A stretch of 64,000 nt of DNA. Origin: Shinella granuli (GTDB lineage: Bacteria > Pseudomonadota > Alphaproteobacteria > Rhizobiales > Rhizobiaceae). Each line of letters begins with the position of its first letter. The first letter of the stretch is position 1. The notes below the pieces were generated by a model, which made no database searches, had not been told where the DNA came from, and saw only the letters and a program-made list of their open reading frames with translations. Both the position numbers and the translations under genes were made by a program. The stretch is taken from positions 310,001-374,000 of the forward strand of contig NZ_SLVX01000003.1 in assembly GCF_004341885.1 (NCBI RefSeq), given 5' to 3'. Shown in pieces: positions 20,876-28,076 of the stretch.

Positions 20876-20905
20876 GATACGCGTATCTTGCCATGCCCCG
20901 GCATG
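20876..20905. promoter_or_regulatory. Two adjacent palindromes before the PraR-like gene
   Basis: GATACGCGTATC (20876-20887) is a perfect 12-base palindrome. Five bases later CATGCC-cc-GGCATG (20892-20905) forms a second. They lie 22-51 bases before the PraR-like start and could be an autoregulatory operator. No binding data are visible. Confidence 0.4.
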
Positions 20906-20926
20906 TCTTACAGGGGAGAAAGCCTC

Positions 20927-21370
20927 ATGACCAAGAAAACACCAAATCCGATCGACGTCTTCGTCGGTTCCCGCGTCCGCCTGCGCCGGCTGATGGTGGG
21001 CATGAGTCAGGAAGCGCTCGCCGACCGGCTCGGAGTCACCTTCCAGCAGGTGCAGAAGTACGAAAAGGGCACGAACCGCATCAGCGCCAGCCGCCTCCAG
21101 GCGATTTCCGACGTGTTCCGCGTTCCGCCGAGCTTCTTCTTCCAGGACGAAGACAGCGCCGCGCCGACCGCCGGTGTGGCGCACGAGACGGGCGACGTCT
21201 CCACCTTCGTTTCTTCCAAGGAGGGCCTCGACCTCAACCGCGCCTTCCTGAAGATCGAGGATGCGGGCGTGCGCAAATCGATCATCGCGCTGGCAACCGC
21301 GCTTTCCAAGGCAAGCGCGGCCGCCGAAGCGGGTGAACGCGCAGACACCGCACCGGAACTGCGGATCTGA
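20927..21370 (+). CDS. PraR/PhrR-like HTH (XRE-family) regulator
   Basis: This 147-residue protein has an XRE-type helix-turn-helix (about residues 11-66: RLRRLMVGMSQEALADRLGV then TFQQVQKYEKGTNRISASRL). A short C-terminal region follows. It resembles the rhizobial PraR/PhrR family, known to repress quorum-sensing and biofilm genes or respond to acid. ATG 20927 is chosen because AGGGGAGAAAGCC is just upstream. The SARP-type gene starts six bases after its stop, so it appears to be the first gene of the YcaO-TfuA operon. Family is clear; its target here is unknown. Confidence 0.88.
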   Translation: MTKKTPNPIDVFVGSRVRLRRLMVGMSQEALADRLGVTFQQVQKYEKGTNRISASRLQAISDVFRVPPSFFFQDEDSAAPTAGVAHETGDVSTFVSSKEGLDLNRAFLKIEDAGVRKSIIALATALSKASAAAEAGERADTAPELRI

Positions 21371-21376
21371 CCGCAC

Positions 21377-23191
21377 ATGTCTGCACGGCTGCAGACGCTC
21401 GGCCATCTGCGGCTGCTCGACGAGGGCGGCAGGGATATCGCCTTTCCCGAAAAGGCGCTCCTGATCCTCTGCTACCTCCTGACACGCGGCATGAGCGACA
21501 TGCCGCGGGCGGATGCGGCAAGCCTCTTCTGGGACGATGCTAACAGCGCCGCCGCCTTCGCCAACCTGCGGCAGACCGTTTCGCGGACCCAGAAGCGCCA
21601 GCGGGAGCTGGACCGGACCTACCTCACCTTCACGGACACCACGATCGCGCTCGGGCAGGACGCCATCGAAAGCGATATCGACGCGGTGCGTGACGGCGCG
21701 GGCCTTTCCGTGCTCGCGGCCACCCTGACCGACGACTTCCTCAAACATGTGAAGCCCGGCAACCGCGCGTTTTCGAGCTGGATCGCGCTGCAACGGGCGG
21801 CACACATGGCCCTCCTGCGCAGCGCGCTGCTCGGGAACGATGCGCAGCGGGTCGACGGCACGCGGCAGGCCCGCGCCGCGGTCGCCCTGCGCCTGCTGGA
21901 GAGCAACCCGGACGACGAGGAGGTGCGCGCCGTGCTGACGGGCCGGTCGGCGACGTCCGCCAGCAGCCTCATGCTCTTCCAGCCGCCCGCCCGCGTGCTG
22001 ACGCCGCAGGAGGCGGACATCACCCTCCCCCGGCAGAACCCGCCGCGCGTGGTGCTGCTGCCGCCGGTCACAACGCTGGCCGCCCGCGCCGCCGCCCGCT
22101 TCAGCGAAGCGCTGATCGAGGACGTGACGATCGGGCTCTGCGCGCTTCGCTCCATTTCGATCATCGCCCCGCACACCGCCGCGCAGATCTCGCTCCAGGC
22201 CGACAGGGCCGCCACCTACGAGCGCCACAAGATCAGCTACATCCTGGAAACGCGGCTGCGCGACGAGGGCGACCATCACACGCTCTTCGCCCAGCTCATC
22301 TTCTTCGGCAGCGACGAGGTGATCTGGGCCGAACGTTTTCCGCTCTCCGCCGAAGGTCTCGCCCGCTCGCGGCAGATGATCGCCCACCAGATCTCCGGGG
22401 CGATCGCCACCGAGATCGAGCGCAACGAGCTGGTGCGCGGCGACTACGAGCGCGATGCCGACGCCTATCGCAGCTTCCTCGTCGGCCAGAGCCAACTGAA
22501 GAACCTCGACCTGCGCGACATCCGTCGCGCCCGCAAGAGCTTTCGCGAGGCCCTGCAGGCCAACAACGCCTTCGCCCCGGCGATCGGCGGCCTTGCCCGC
22601 AGCTACTTCCTCGAATGGCTGGTGACGGCGCGCGGCGACGAGGACCTGCTGCGCCAGGCCGAGCGCCACGCGGAGGAAACCATCCGCGCCGACGAGCGCC
22701 TGCCCTCCGGCTACCGCGAGCTCGGCGTCGTCAAGCTCTATGCCCGCCAGTTCGACGAGAGCGCCGCCTATCTCGACCGCGCCGAGGCGCTCAGCCCGCA
22801 TTACGCCAATGTCATCGCAAGCTATGCCGACACGCTGGTGCAGGCCTCGCGGCCGGATGTCGGCCTCAAGAAGATCGAGCACGCGATCGAGCTCAACCCC
22901 CTGCCGCCGGACGAATATTTCTGGACCGCCGCCGGCGCCAGCTATTCGCTCGGCCTCTACCAGCAGGCGCTCGACTATATCGCCCGCATGAAGGACCGCA
23001 CCCCTGCCGACCGTCTCGCCGCGGCAAGCTGGAGCATGCTCGGCGACATGAAGAAGGCACGGCAGTTCATCCGCCGCACCTATGACATCCACCCGAATTT
23101 CGATCTCGACTCCTGGATGGCGATCGTGCCCTTCAAGGAAGAGTGGCAGCGCAGGCATTATTACGACGGATTGAAGAAAGCCGGCTTCTAA
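21377..23191 (+). CDS. SARP/BTAD-like transcriptional regulator with TPR repeats
   Basis: A 604-residue protein with three parts. Residues 1-100 resemble a winged-helix DNA-binding domain (LQTLGHLRLLDEGGRDIAFP, then KALLILCYLL); about 100-190 fit a bacterial transcriptional activator domain. About 220-350 form the alpha/beta domain found in CyaF-like cyclase-related regulators (RVVLLPPV, then FSEALIEDVTIGL). About 360-600 is a TPR superhelix (ARKSFREALQANNAFAPAIGGLARSY-type units). There is no cyclase catalytic domain. It sits between the PraR-like regulator (6-base gap) and the repeat-bearing small gene (30-base gap), which fits a pathway-specific activator. SARP proteins commonly bind direct heptamer repeats; such repeats occur at 25426-25463. 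Confidence 0.82.
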   Translation: MSARLQTLGHLRLLDEGGRDIAFPEKALLILCYLLTRGMSDMPRADAASLFWDDANSAAAFANLRQTVSRTQKRQRELDRTYLTFTDTTIALGQDAIESDIDAVRDGAGLSVLAATLTDDFLKHVKPGNRAFSSWIALQRAAHMALLRSALLGNDAQRVDGTRQARAAVALRLLESNPDDEEVRAVLTGRSATSASSLMLFQPPARVLTPQEADITLPRQNPPRVVLLPPVTTLAARAAARFSEALIEDVTIGLCALRSISIIAPHTAAQISLQADRAATYERHKISYILETRLRDEGDHHTLFAQLIFFGSDEVIWAERFPLSAEGLARSRQMIAHQISGAIATEIERNELVRGDYERDADAYRSFLVGQSQLKNLDLRDIRRARKSFREALQANNAFAPAIGGLARSYFLEWLVTARGDEDLLRQAERHAEETIRADERLPSGYRELGVVKLYARQFDESAAYLDRAEALSPHYANVIASYADTLVQASRPDVGLKKIEHAIELNPLPPDEYFWTAAGASYSLGLYQQALDYIARMKDRTPADRLAAASWSMLGDMKKARQFIRRTYDIHPNFDLDSWMAIVPFKEEWQRRHYYDGLKKAGF

Positions 23192-23221
23192 CGTCCGGCA
23201 CAACAAGGAGAGGAAGTGGGC

Positions 23222-23482
23222 ATGGCAAGACTCGTTGTTCTCGGCATTCAGGGAGACGATGGCCTCTGGGTCGCCGACCTCGATGCCGGCACGGTGACAC
23301 AGATCGGCGCGCCGACGACCGGGGCGCTGAAGGCAGCCGACGACCTGCGCAAGGCCGGCGCATCGGTGATCAAGGGGGTCAACCTCGCCGCGCTCGCAAC
23401 CTCGGCAGACGCCGTCTCCGGCGGCTTCATGGATGCGTCCGGCGGTTTCATGGACCCCTCCGGCGGCTTCATGGACAAGTAA
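23222..23482 (+). CDS. Putative RiPP precursor peptide with three C-terminal SGGFMD repeats
   Basis: An 86-residue protein of no family I recognise. The first ~65 residues are a leader-like region starting MARLVVLGIQGDDGLWVADL. The last 21 residues are three copies of SGGFMDx with x = A, P and K. This is the layout of a multi-core ribosomally made peptide substrate, and it directly precedes the YcaO-TfuA maturation pair (19-base gap to ycaO). ATG 23222 follows AAGGAGAGGAAG; an in-frame GTG at 23216 would add two residues. There is no signal peptide, no Cys and no classical double-Gly cleavage site before the repeats. Which residues are modified is unknown; the Gly-Gly-Phe amides are candidates if the enzymes thioamidate. 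Confidence 0.75.
   Translation: MARLVVLGIQGDDGLWVADLDAGTVTQIGAPTTGALKAADDLRKAGASVIKGVNLAALATSADAVSGGFMDASGGFMDPSGGFMDK
23417..23479 (+). repeat. Three tandem 21-base repeats encoding SGGFMDx
   Basis: Units 23417-23437, 23438-23458 and 23459-23479 share TCCGGCGGYTTCATGGAY, varying only at two synonymous positions and in the last codon (GCG, CCC, AAG). The stop codon follows at once. Confidence 0.95.
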
Positions 23483-23501
23483 GCCCTGGCCGGCTCATAC
23501 C

Positions 23502-24686
23502 GTGACCGCCTATTCGGACCGCATCTGCAGTCCCGATGAGACCTGGAGCCGGATCGAGGCCCTGCTGCCTCGGTTCGGCATCACGCGTCTGTCCCGCCTG
23601 ACGGGGCTCGACCGCGTCGGCATTCCGGTCTGGAACGCCGTCAGCCCCAATGCCCGCTCGATCGTCATCAACCAGGGCAAGGGCATCACCGATATCGACG
23701 CGAAGGTCTCCGCCGCCATGGAAGCGCTGGAACGGTCGGTTGCCGGCGAGCCGCTCGTGCCGGTGCGGCAAGCCACGCGGCGCGATTTCGCGGCGGCCGG
23801 CGAAGCCTGCCTGCCGCTCGACATCTTCGTCGCCAGCGGCCAGGCCTTCCTTGCCGAAGACGAACGTCTCGACTGGCTCCCCGGCCGCGACATCGTGACG
23901 GGCGAGACCATCTGGGTTCCGCGCGAGGCCGTCTGCCTCGACAGGACCGATACGGCACCGCGCTTCTGGCAATCCTCCGACGGCCTTGCCTCCGGCAATT
24001 CGGAGAGCGAGGCGATCCTGCATGGCCTCCTGGAGCGTATCGAGCGCGACGCCGACCGCCTGTGGCGCCTGCTGCCACGCGAAAAGCGCCTGGCAACGGC
24101 CATCGATCCCGCCGGCATCGCCGATCCCCTCATCGACACCCTTACGGGCCGTTTTCACGCAGCCGGGCTGGATCTGCGCCTCTTCGACATCACCAGCGAC
24201 CTTGCCATCCCGACCTATGCCGCCGTGCTCGGCGATGCCGGCCTTACCGCAAGGAAGCGGCCGCTCTTCCACGATGCGACCATCGGCTACGGCACCCACC
24301 CCGTCGCCGCGCGCGCCGTCATCCGCGCGCTTACCGAAGTCGCGCAATCACGCCTCACCTATATCAGCGGTGCGCGCGACGATCTCTTCGCCGAAACCTT
24401 CACCCGGCCGCTGCCGCCGGAAACCCTCGCCCTTTTCGAGGCTTGGCCGGGCGCGGCGAAATCCTATCCCGCCCCCGGCGGCGATGCCGCGGCGCTGCTT
24501 GCCCATTGCATGGAAAGGCTCGCCGCATCGGGCATCACGCCCATCATCGCCGTTCCGCTCGGGGATACGGCACTGCCCGTCTCCGTCGTCAAGATGATCG
24601 TGCCGGCGCTGGAAAACCCGGAAGGCGCGCGCCGCCATGCCGTCGGCCCCCGCGCCCTCTCCCGCATGCTGTTCGGAACCCCATGA
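23502..24686 (+). CDS. ycaO: YcaO-domain enzyme, TfuA-partnered (putative peptide thioamidation)
   Basis: YcaO enzymes phosphorylate peptide backbone amides with ATP to make azolines, amidines or, with TfuA, thioamides. The 394 residues show the three family blocks: NQGKGITDIDAKVSAAMEAL (about 57-76), SDGLASGNSESEAILHGLLE followed by RIERDA (about 159-184) and GYGTHPVAARAVIRALTEVA then QSRLT.ISGARDDL (about 262-294). The C-terminus ends GPRALSRMLFGTP and lacks the PxPxP tail of azoline-forming YcaOs, fitting a TfuA-type partner. I chose GTG 23502 because upstream ATGs lie inside the repeat gene; the ribosome site is weak, so coupling to the precursor gene is likely. Its stop overlaps tfuA (ATGA). 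It could instead install another backbone change. Confidence 0.9.
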   Translation: MTAYSDRICSPDETWSRIEALLPRFGITRLSRLTGLDRVGIPVWNAVSPNARSIVINQGKGITDIDAKVSAAMEALERSVAGEPLVPVRQATRRDFAAAGEACLPLDIFVASGQAFLAEDERLDWLPGRDIVTGETIWVPREAVCLDRTDTAPRFWQSSDGLASGNSESEAILHGLLERIERDADRLWRLLPREKRLATAIDPAGIADPLIDTLTGRFHAAGLDLRLFDITSDLAIPTYAAVLGDAGLTARKRPLFHDATIGYGTHPVAARAVIRALTEVAQSRLTYISGARDDLFAETFTRPLPPETLALFEAWPGAAKSYPAPGGDAAALLAHCMERLAASGITPIIAVPLGDTALPVSVVKMIVPALENPEGARRHAVGPRALSRMLFGTP

Positions 24687-25396
24687 AGATCCTTTTTGCC
24701 GGCCCCAGCCTGCCCGATGCCGCCGCCCTCTGCGGCGACACGATCGCCGTCCGGCCGCCGGCGGCCCATGGCGACGTGCTGGCCGCCGTGCGCGCAGGCG
24801 CCACCGCCATCGGCATCATCGACGGCAATTTCGAGCATGTGGCGCCCGTCTGGCACAAGGAAATCCTCCATGCGCTGGAACAGGGCACCGCCGTCTTCGG
24901 CGCGGCCAGCATGGGAGCGCTGCGCGCCGCCGAATGCGACACGTTCGGCATGGTCGGCATCGGCCGCATCTACGAGGACTATGCCAGCGGTCGTCGCATG
25001 GACGATGCCGATGTCGCCCTGCTGCATGGTCCCGCCGAACTCGGCTACCCCGCTCTTTCGCTTCCGCTCGTCAATGCCGACGCGACGCTCGACCAGTTGG
25101 AGAGGGAAGAAGCCATTGAAAAGTATGATATACTAAAGCTTCGTTCCGCCGCAGCGGGCCTCTTCTACAAGGAGCGGACCTGGCTCACGATCGTCGAACG
25201 GGCCGAAACGGCCTCGGACCGGGCGGTGCTTCTGCAACTTCTCCTCGCAGCAACGGTTGACCAGAAGCGCGCTGACGCCCTCGCCCTCGTGCACGCCCTT
25301 GCCGGTTTCGATGCAAAAACCCCCGCGAAACGGGGAAACTGGACATTCCGGGCGACATCACTCTGGCGCGCGGTCGCCAATCAACCCGTAGCCTGA
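24683..25396 (+). CDS. tfuA: TfuA-like protein, partner of YcaO
   Basis: This 237-residue TfuA-domain protein is named after the trifolitoxin cluster. TfuA is thought to deliver sulfur or otherwise help YcaO in thioamide formation. Family blocks are GIIDGNFEHVAPVWHKEIL (about 48-66), GAASMGALRAAEC (about 73-85), GVGRIYEDY-like GIGRIYEDYASGR, DDADVALLHGPAELGY and PLVN. It starts within the ycaO stop codon, so both proteins are made together. It is the last gene of the apparent five-gene operon that begins at 20927. Confidence 0.92.
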   Translation: MKILFAGPSLPDAAALCGDTIAVRPPAAHGDVLAAVRAGATAIGIIDGNFEHVAPVWHKEILHALEQGTAVFGAASMGALRAAECDTFGMVGIGRIYEDYASGRRMDDADVALLHGPAELGYPALSLPLVNADATLDQLEREEAIEKYDILKLRSAAAGLFYKERTWLTIVERAETASDRAVLLQLLLAATVDQKRADALALVHALAGFDAKTPAKRGNWTFRATSLWRAVANQPVA

Positions 25397-25425
25397 AAAA
25401 ACGAGCGGTTTCCCATTCCGCGTGT

Positions 25426-25470
25426 GTCACGCTCAAGTCACGCGCGCTGGCGAGGAGTCACGCCTATACT
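25426..25470 (+). promoter_or_regulatory. Direct GTCACGC repeats and -10-like element before the 74-residue gene
   Basis: GTCACGC occurs at 25426-25432, 25437-25443 and 25457-25463, with start-to-start spacing of 11 and 20 bases (about one and two helical turns). TATACT at 25465-25470 is a good -10. Heptamers spaced by 11 bases are the kind of site SARP activators bind, and a SARP-like gene lies at 21377. The third copy lies between -35 and -10, unlike classical SARP promoters. Confidence 0.45.
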
Positions 25471-25515
25471 TCGCACCAGGGGCTAAGAACGAGCGTTTTT
25501 CGAGGGGCGTAGGAC

Positions 25516-25740
25516 ATGAAAATCGAAACCATGGAAACGGAAGACAGGGGCGCGGAATTGATGGCGCTGGCACGGCTTGTGGCCTTCGCACTGGAATCCG
25601 CCAGGTCGCTGGACGCAGAGGTTGCCGAATTCTGCCTGGACAAGGCGCTTCATGCGGTGCTGGAGCAGATCGACGAACCGTCGCGCATGGCGCTGACGTC
25701 GAGCGACATCATGCTGATGAACCGGTCGGCGCTCTGCTGA
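25516..25740 (+). CDS. Small hypothetical protein downstream of tfuA
   Basis: A 74-residue, acidic, probably helical protein with no recognised domain and a C-terminal Cys (ending NRSALC). A GGGGCGTAGGAC stretch precedes ATG 25516, a good ribosome site. It is separated from tfuA by 119 bases that appear to hold their own promoter, so it may be expressed separately. It has no signal peptide or membrane helix. I cannot assign a function; proximity to the YcaO-TfuA operon is the only hint. Confidence 0.65.
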   Translation: MKIETMETEDRGAELMALARLVAFALESARSLDAEVAEFCLDKALHAVLEQIDEPSRMALTSSDIMLMNRSALC

Positions 25741-25751
25741 CCGGATGGATG

Positions 25752-25767
25752 GGCCGGCTTGCCGGCC
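25752..25767 (+). terminator. Short GC hairpin after the small gene
   Basis: GGCCGGC-tt-GCCGGCC is a perfect 7-pair inverted repeat 12 bases after the stop. The loop is tight and there is no U-run; candidate terminator only. The rest of the gap to 25957 should hold the promoter of the next operon, which I cannot place. Confidence 0.4.
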
Positions 25768-25957
25768 GGGGGATAGCCGCCGTTCTCCTCCGCGGCGCGG
25801 ATCGTGCGGACGGCCCGAACCTGCGGGCCGCCGCCGATCTTCCTAAAATTCTCCGATTGCGAAACGAAAACACACGGTTGCGCTGATCGCGGAACTCTGA
25901 AAGGTTCTCTTCTCGAAAACGCCCCGAAAACGGGCCGACGGACAGAGGGAGAACAGC

Positions 25958-27094
25958 ATGCGGAAGTTTCTGGCGGGCGGCGTGGCCGCTCTCGCGCTCA
26001 TGACGGCGGGCATCGCCCAGGCGGAACCGGTGAAGATCGGCGTGATCACGACGCTGTCGGGCGGCGGTGCTGGCCTCGGCGTCGACATGCGCGACGCCTT
26101 CCAGCTGGCGATCAAGCAGTCCGGCAACAGCGAGATCGAGCTCGTCGTGGAAGACGACGCGCAGAAGCCGGAACTTGCCGTGCAGATCGCCGAGAAGATG
26201 ATCCAGAGCGACAAGGTCGACCTGATGACGGGCATCATCTGGTCGAACCTCGCCATGGCCGTGGTGCCGAACGCCGTGGCACAGGACGTCATCTATCTCT
26301 CGCCCAATGCCGGCCCCTCGGCGCTTGCCGGCGCGAACTGCCATCCGAACTATTTCAACGTCGCCTACCAGAACGACAACTTCCACGAGGCGATGGGTGA
26401 ATACGACAACAAGGACTACAAGAAGACCTTCATCCTCGCCCCGAACTATCCGGCCGGCAAGGACGCGCTGACCGGCTTCAAGCGCTACTACAAGGGTGAG
26501 CTCGCCGGCGAGGTCTATACCCAGGTCGGCCAGACGGATTATGCCGCCGAGATCGCGGAGATCCGCGCGTCCGGCGCCGATTCCGTCTATTTCTTCCTGC
26601 CCGGCGGCATGGGCATCGCCTTCATGAAGCAATATGCCCAGTCGGGCGTCGCCATCCCCGTCACCGGCCCCGGCTTCTCCTTCAGCCAGGACGTGCTGCC
26701 GGCGATCGGCGATGCCGCGCTGGGCGTCAAGAATTCCGGCACCTGGGCCAAGGACCTCGACAACCCCGCCAACAAGGCCTTCGTCGAGGCCTTCCAGAAG
26801 GAATACAATCGCCTGCCGTCGATCTATGCCGCGCAGAGCTGGGACACCGCCAACCTCATCCTCTCGGCCATCGGCAAGGCCAGCGTGAAGGACAAGGACG
26901 CCTTCCGCGCCGCGCTGAAGGAAGCCGATTTCGCTTCCGTGCGCGGAAAATTCAAGTTCAACACGAACAACCATCCGATCCAGGACATCTACGTGACCGA
27001 GGTCGTGAAGGAAGGCGACGTCCTGACCAACAAGATCATCGCCACCGCCTTCACCGATCACGGCGACGCCTACGCCGACAAGTGCTCGATGTAA
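25958..27094 (+). CDS. Branched-chain-amino-acid/amide-type ABC binding protein (LivK family)
   Basis: A 378-residue periplasmic-binding protein with a signal peptide ending GIAQAEPVK (cleavage near residue 22). The KIGVITTLSGGGAGLGVDMR opening and ATFTDHGDAYADKC-type end place it in the LivK/Peripla_BP_6 family. Ligands in this family range from Leu/Ile/Val to amides, urea and aromatic acids. The hydrolase gene at the end of the operon suggests a non-standard ligand. AGAGGGAGAACAGC precedes ATG 25958. A strong hairpin separates it from the permease genes. Confidence 0.9.
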   Translation: MRKFLAGGVAALALMTAGIAQAEPVKIGVITTLSGGGAGLGVDMRDAFQLAIKQSGNSEIELVVEDDAQKPELAVQIAEKMIQSDKVDLMTGIIWSNLAMAVVPNAVAQDVIYLSPNAGPSALAGANCHPNYFNVAYQNDNFHEAMGEYDNKDYKKTFILAPNYPAGKDALTGFKRYYKGELAGEVYTQVGQTDYAAEIAEIRASGADSVYFFLPGGMGIAFMKQYAQSGVAIPVTGPGFSFSQDVLPAIGDAALGVKNSGTWAKDLDNPANKAFVEAFQKEYNRLPSIYAAQSWDTANLILSAIGKASVKDKDAFRAALKEADFASVRGKFKFNTNNHPIQDIYVTEVVKEGDVLTNKIIATAFTDHGDAYADKCSM

Positions 27095-27102
27095 TCCGCG
27101 AC

Positions 27103-27130
27103 CGGACATCCGCCCCCGGGCGGATGTCCG
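27103..27130 (+). terminator. Intercistronic hairpin after the LivK-type gene
   Basis: CGGACATCCGCCC and GGGCGGATGTCCG (27118-27130) make a perfect 13-pair stem with a 2-base loop, 8 bases after the stop codon. No U-run follows; likely attenuation or 3'-end stabilisation. Confidence 0.75.
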
Positions 27131-27155
27131 CGCATGACCTTCCGGACCGGCCATC

Positions 27156-28076
27156 TTGTCCCTCGCCCTCCTGATCGAACAGTTTCTGAACGGGCTCCAG
27201 CTCGGCGTCATGCTGTTCCTCATTGCCGCCGGCCTGACGCTGATCTTCGGCGTGATGGGGCTGATCAACCTCGCCCACGGCTCGCTCTACATGGTCGGCG
27301 CCTTCGCCTGCGCGGCGGTCGCGGCCGCGACCGGCTCCTTCTGGCTCGGCCTCGTCGCAAGCCTTGCCGCGGCGGCCGCCGCAGGGGCACTGATGGAGGT
27401 CGCCATCATCCGCAGGCTCTATGCCCGCGACCATCTCGACCAGGTGCTCGCCACCTTCGCGCTGATCCTCATCTTCTCCGAGGGCACGCGCTGGCTCTTC
27501 GGCTCCTTCCCGCTCTATCTCGATATTCCGCCCCTGCTGCAGGGTGCCGTGGCGCTGCCCGGCGGCGGACAATATCCGCTCTACCGCCTCGCCATCATCG
27601 GCGTCGGCGTTCTCGTCGCCATCGGCCTTTACCTTTTGATCGGCCGCACCCGCCTCGGCATGCGCATCCGCGCCGGCGAATCCGACCGCGAGATGATCGC
27701 CGCGCTCGGCATCGACATCCGCTCGCTCTATACGATCGTCTTCGCCTTCGGGGCGGCGCTGGCCGGCCTTGCCGGGGCACTGGTCGGTGCGCTGCAATCG
27801 GTGCAGGTCGGCATGGGCGAGCCGGCACTGATCCTCGCCTTCGTCGTTATCGTCATTGGCGGCATCGGCTCCATCAAGGGCGCGCTGATCGGCGCGATCC
27901 TCGTCGGCCTCGTCGATACGATGGGCCGTTTCCTGCTGCCCAAGGCGCTCGCGCTGATGATGCCGGCCACGCAGGCCGGTCCCGTCGGCGCCGCGCTCGC
28001 CTCCATGCTCATCTATATCGTCATGGCGCTGATCCTCGCCTTCCGGCCGAGCGGCCTCTTCTCGGCGAGGGCATGA
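27156..28076 (+). CDS. livH: LivH-type ABC permease
   Basis: An inner-membrane permease of 306 residues with about eight helices. It shows the LivH signature blocks FLNGLQLGVMLFLIAAGLTL, FGVMGLINLAHGSLYMVGAF and FVVIVIGGIGSIKGALIGA. The start is TTG at 27156; no ATG or GTG in this frame gives a full N-terminus. It overlaps livM by four bases. Confidence 0.92.
   Translation: MSLALLIEQFLNGLQLGVMLFLIAAGLTLIFGVMGLINLAHGSLYMVGAFACAAVAAATGSFWLGLVASLAAAAAAGALMEVAIIRRLYARDHLDQVLATFALILIFSEGTRWLFGSFPLYLDIPPLLQGAVALPGGGQYPLYRLAIIGVGVLVAIGLYLLIGRTRLGMRIRAGESDREMIAALGIDIRSLYTIVFAFGAALAGLAGALVGALQSVQVGMGEPALILAFVVIVIGGIGSIKGALIGAILVGLVDTMGRFLLPKALALMMPATQAGPVGAALASMLIYIVMALILAFRPSGLFSARA

Noticed and set aside
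21377-23191. Adenylate cyclase
   Set aside because: Relatives are sometimes annotated this way because of the shared central domain, but no cyclase catalytic motif is present; the N-terminus is a DNA-binding/BTAD-like region and the C-terminus is TPR.
23248-23478. Minus-strand frame with SMKPPE-like repeats
   Set aside because: It is only the complement of the SGGFMD repeat; no ribosome site and no independent support.
23433-23502. Longer N-terminus for YcaO starting inside the repeat gene
   Set aside because: It would translate the repeat DNA in a second frame; the YcaO family starts near GTG 23502.
27134-28072. One large fusion frame covering livH and livM
   Set aside because: The first part is an out-of-frame shadow of livH; livM starts at 28073 with an ATGA overlap.
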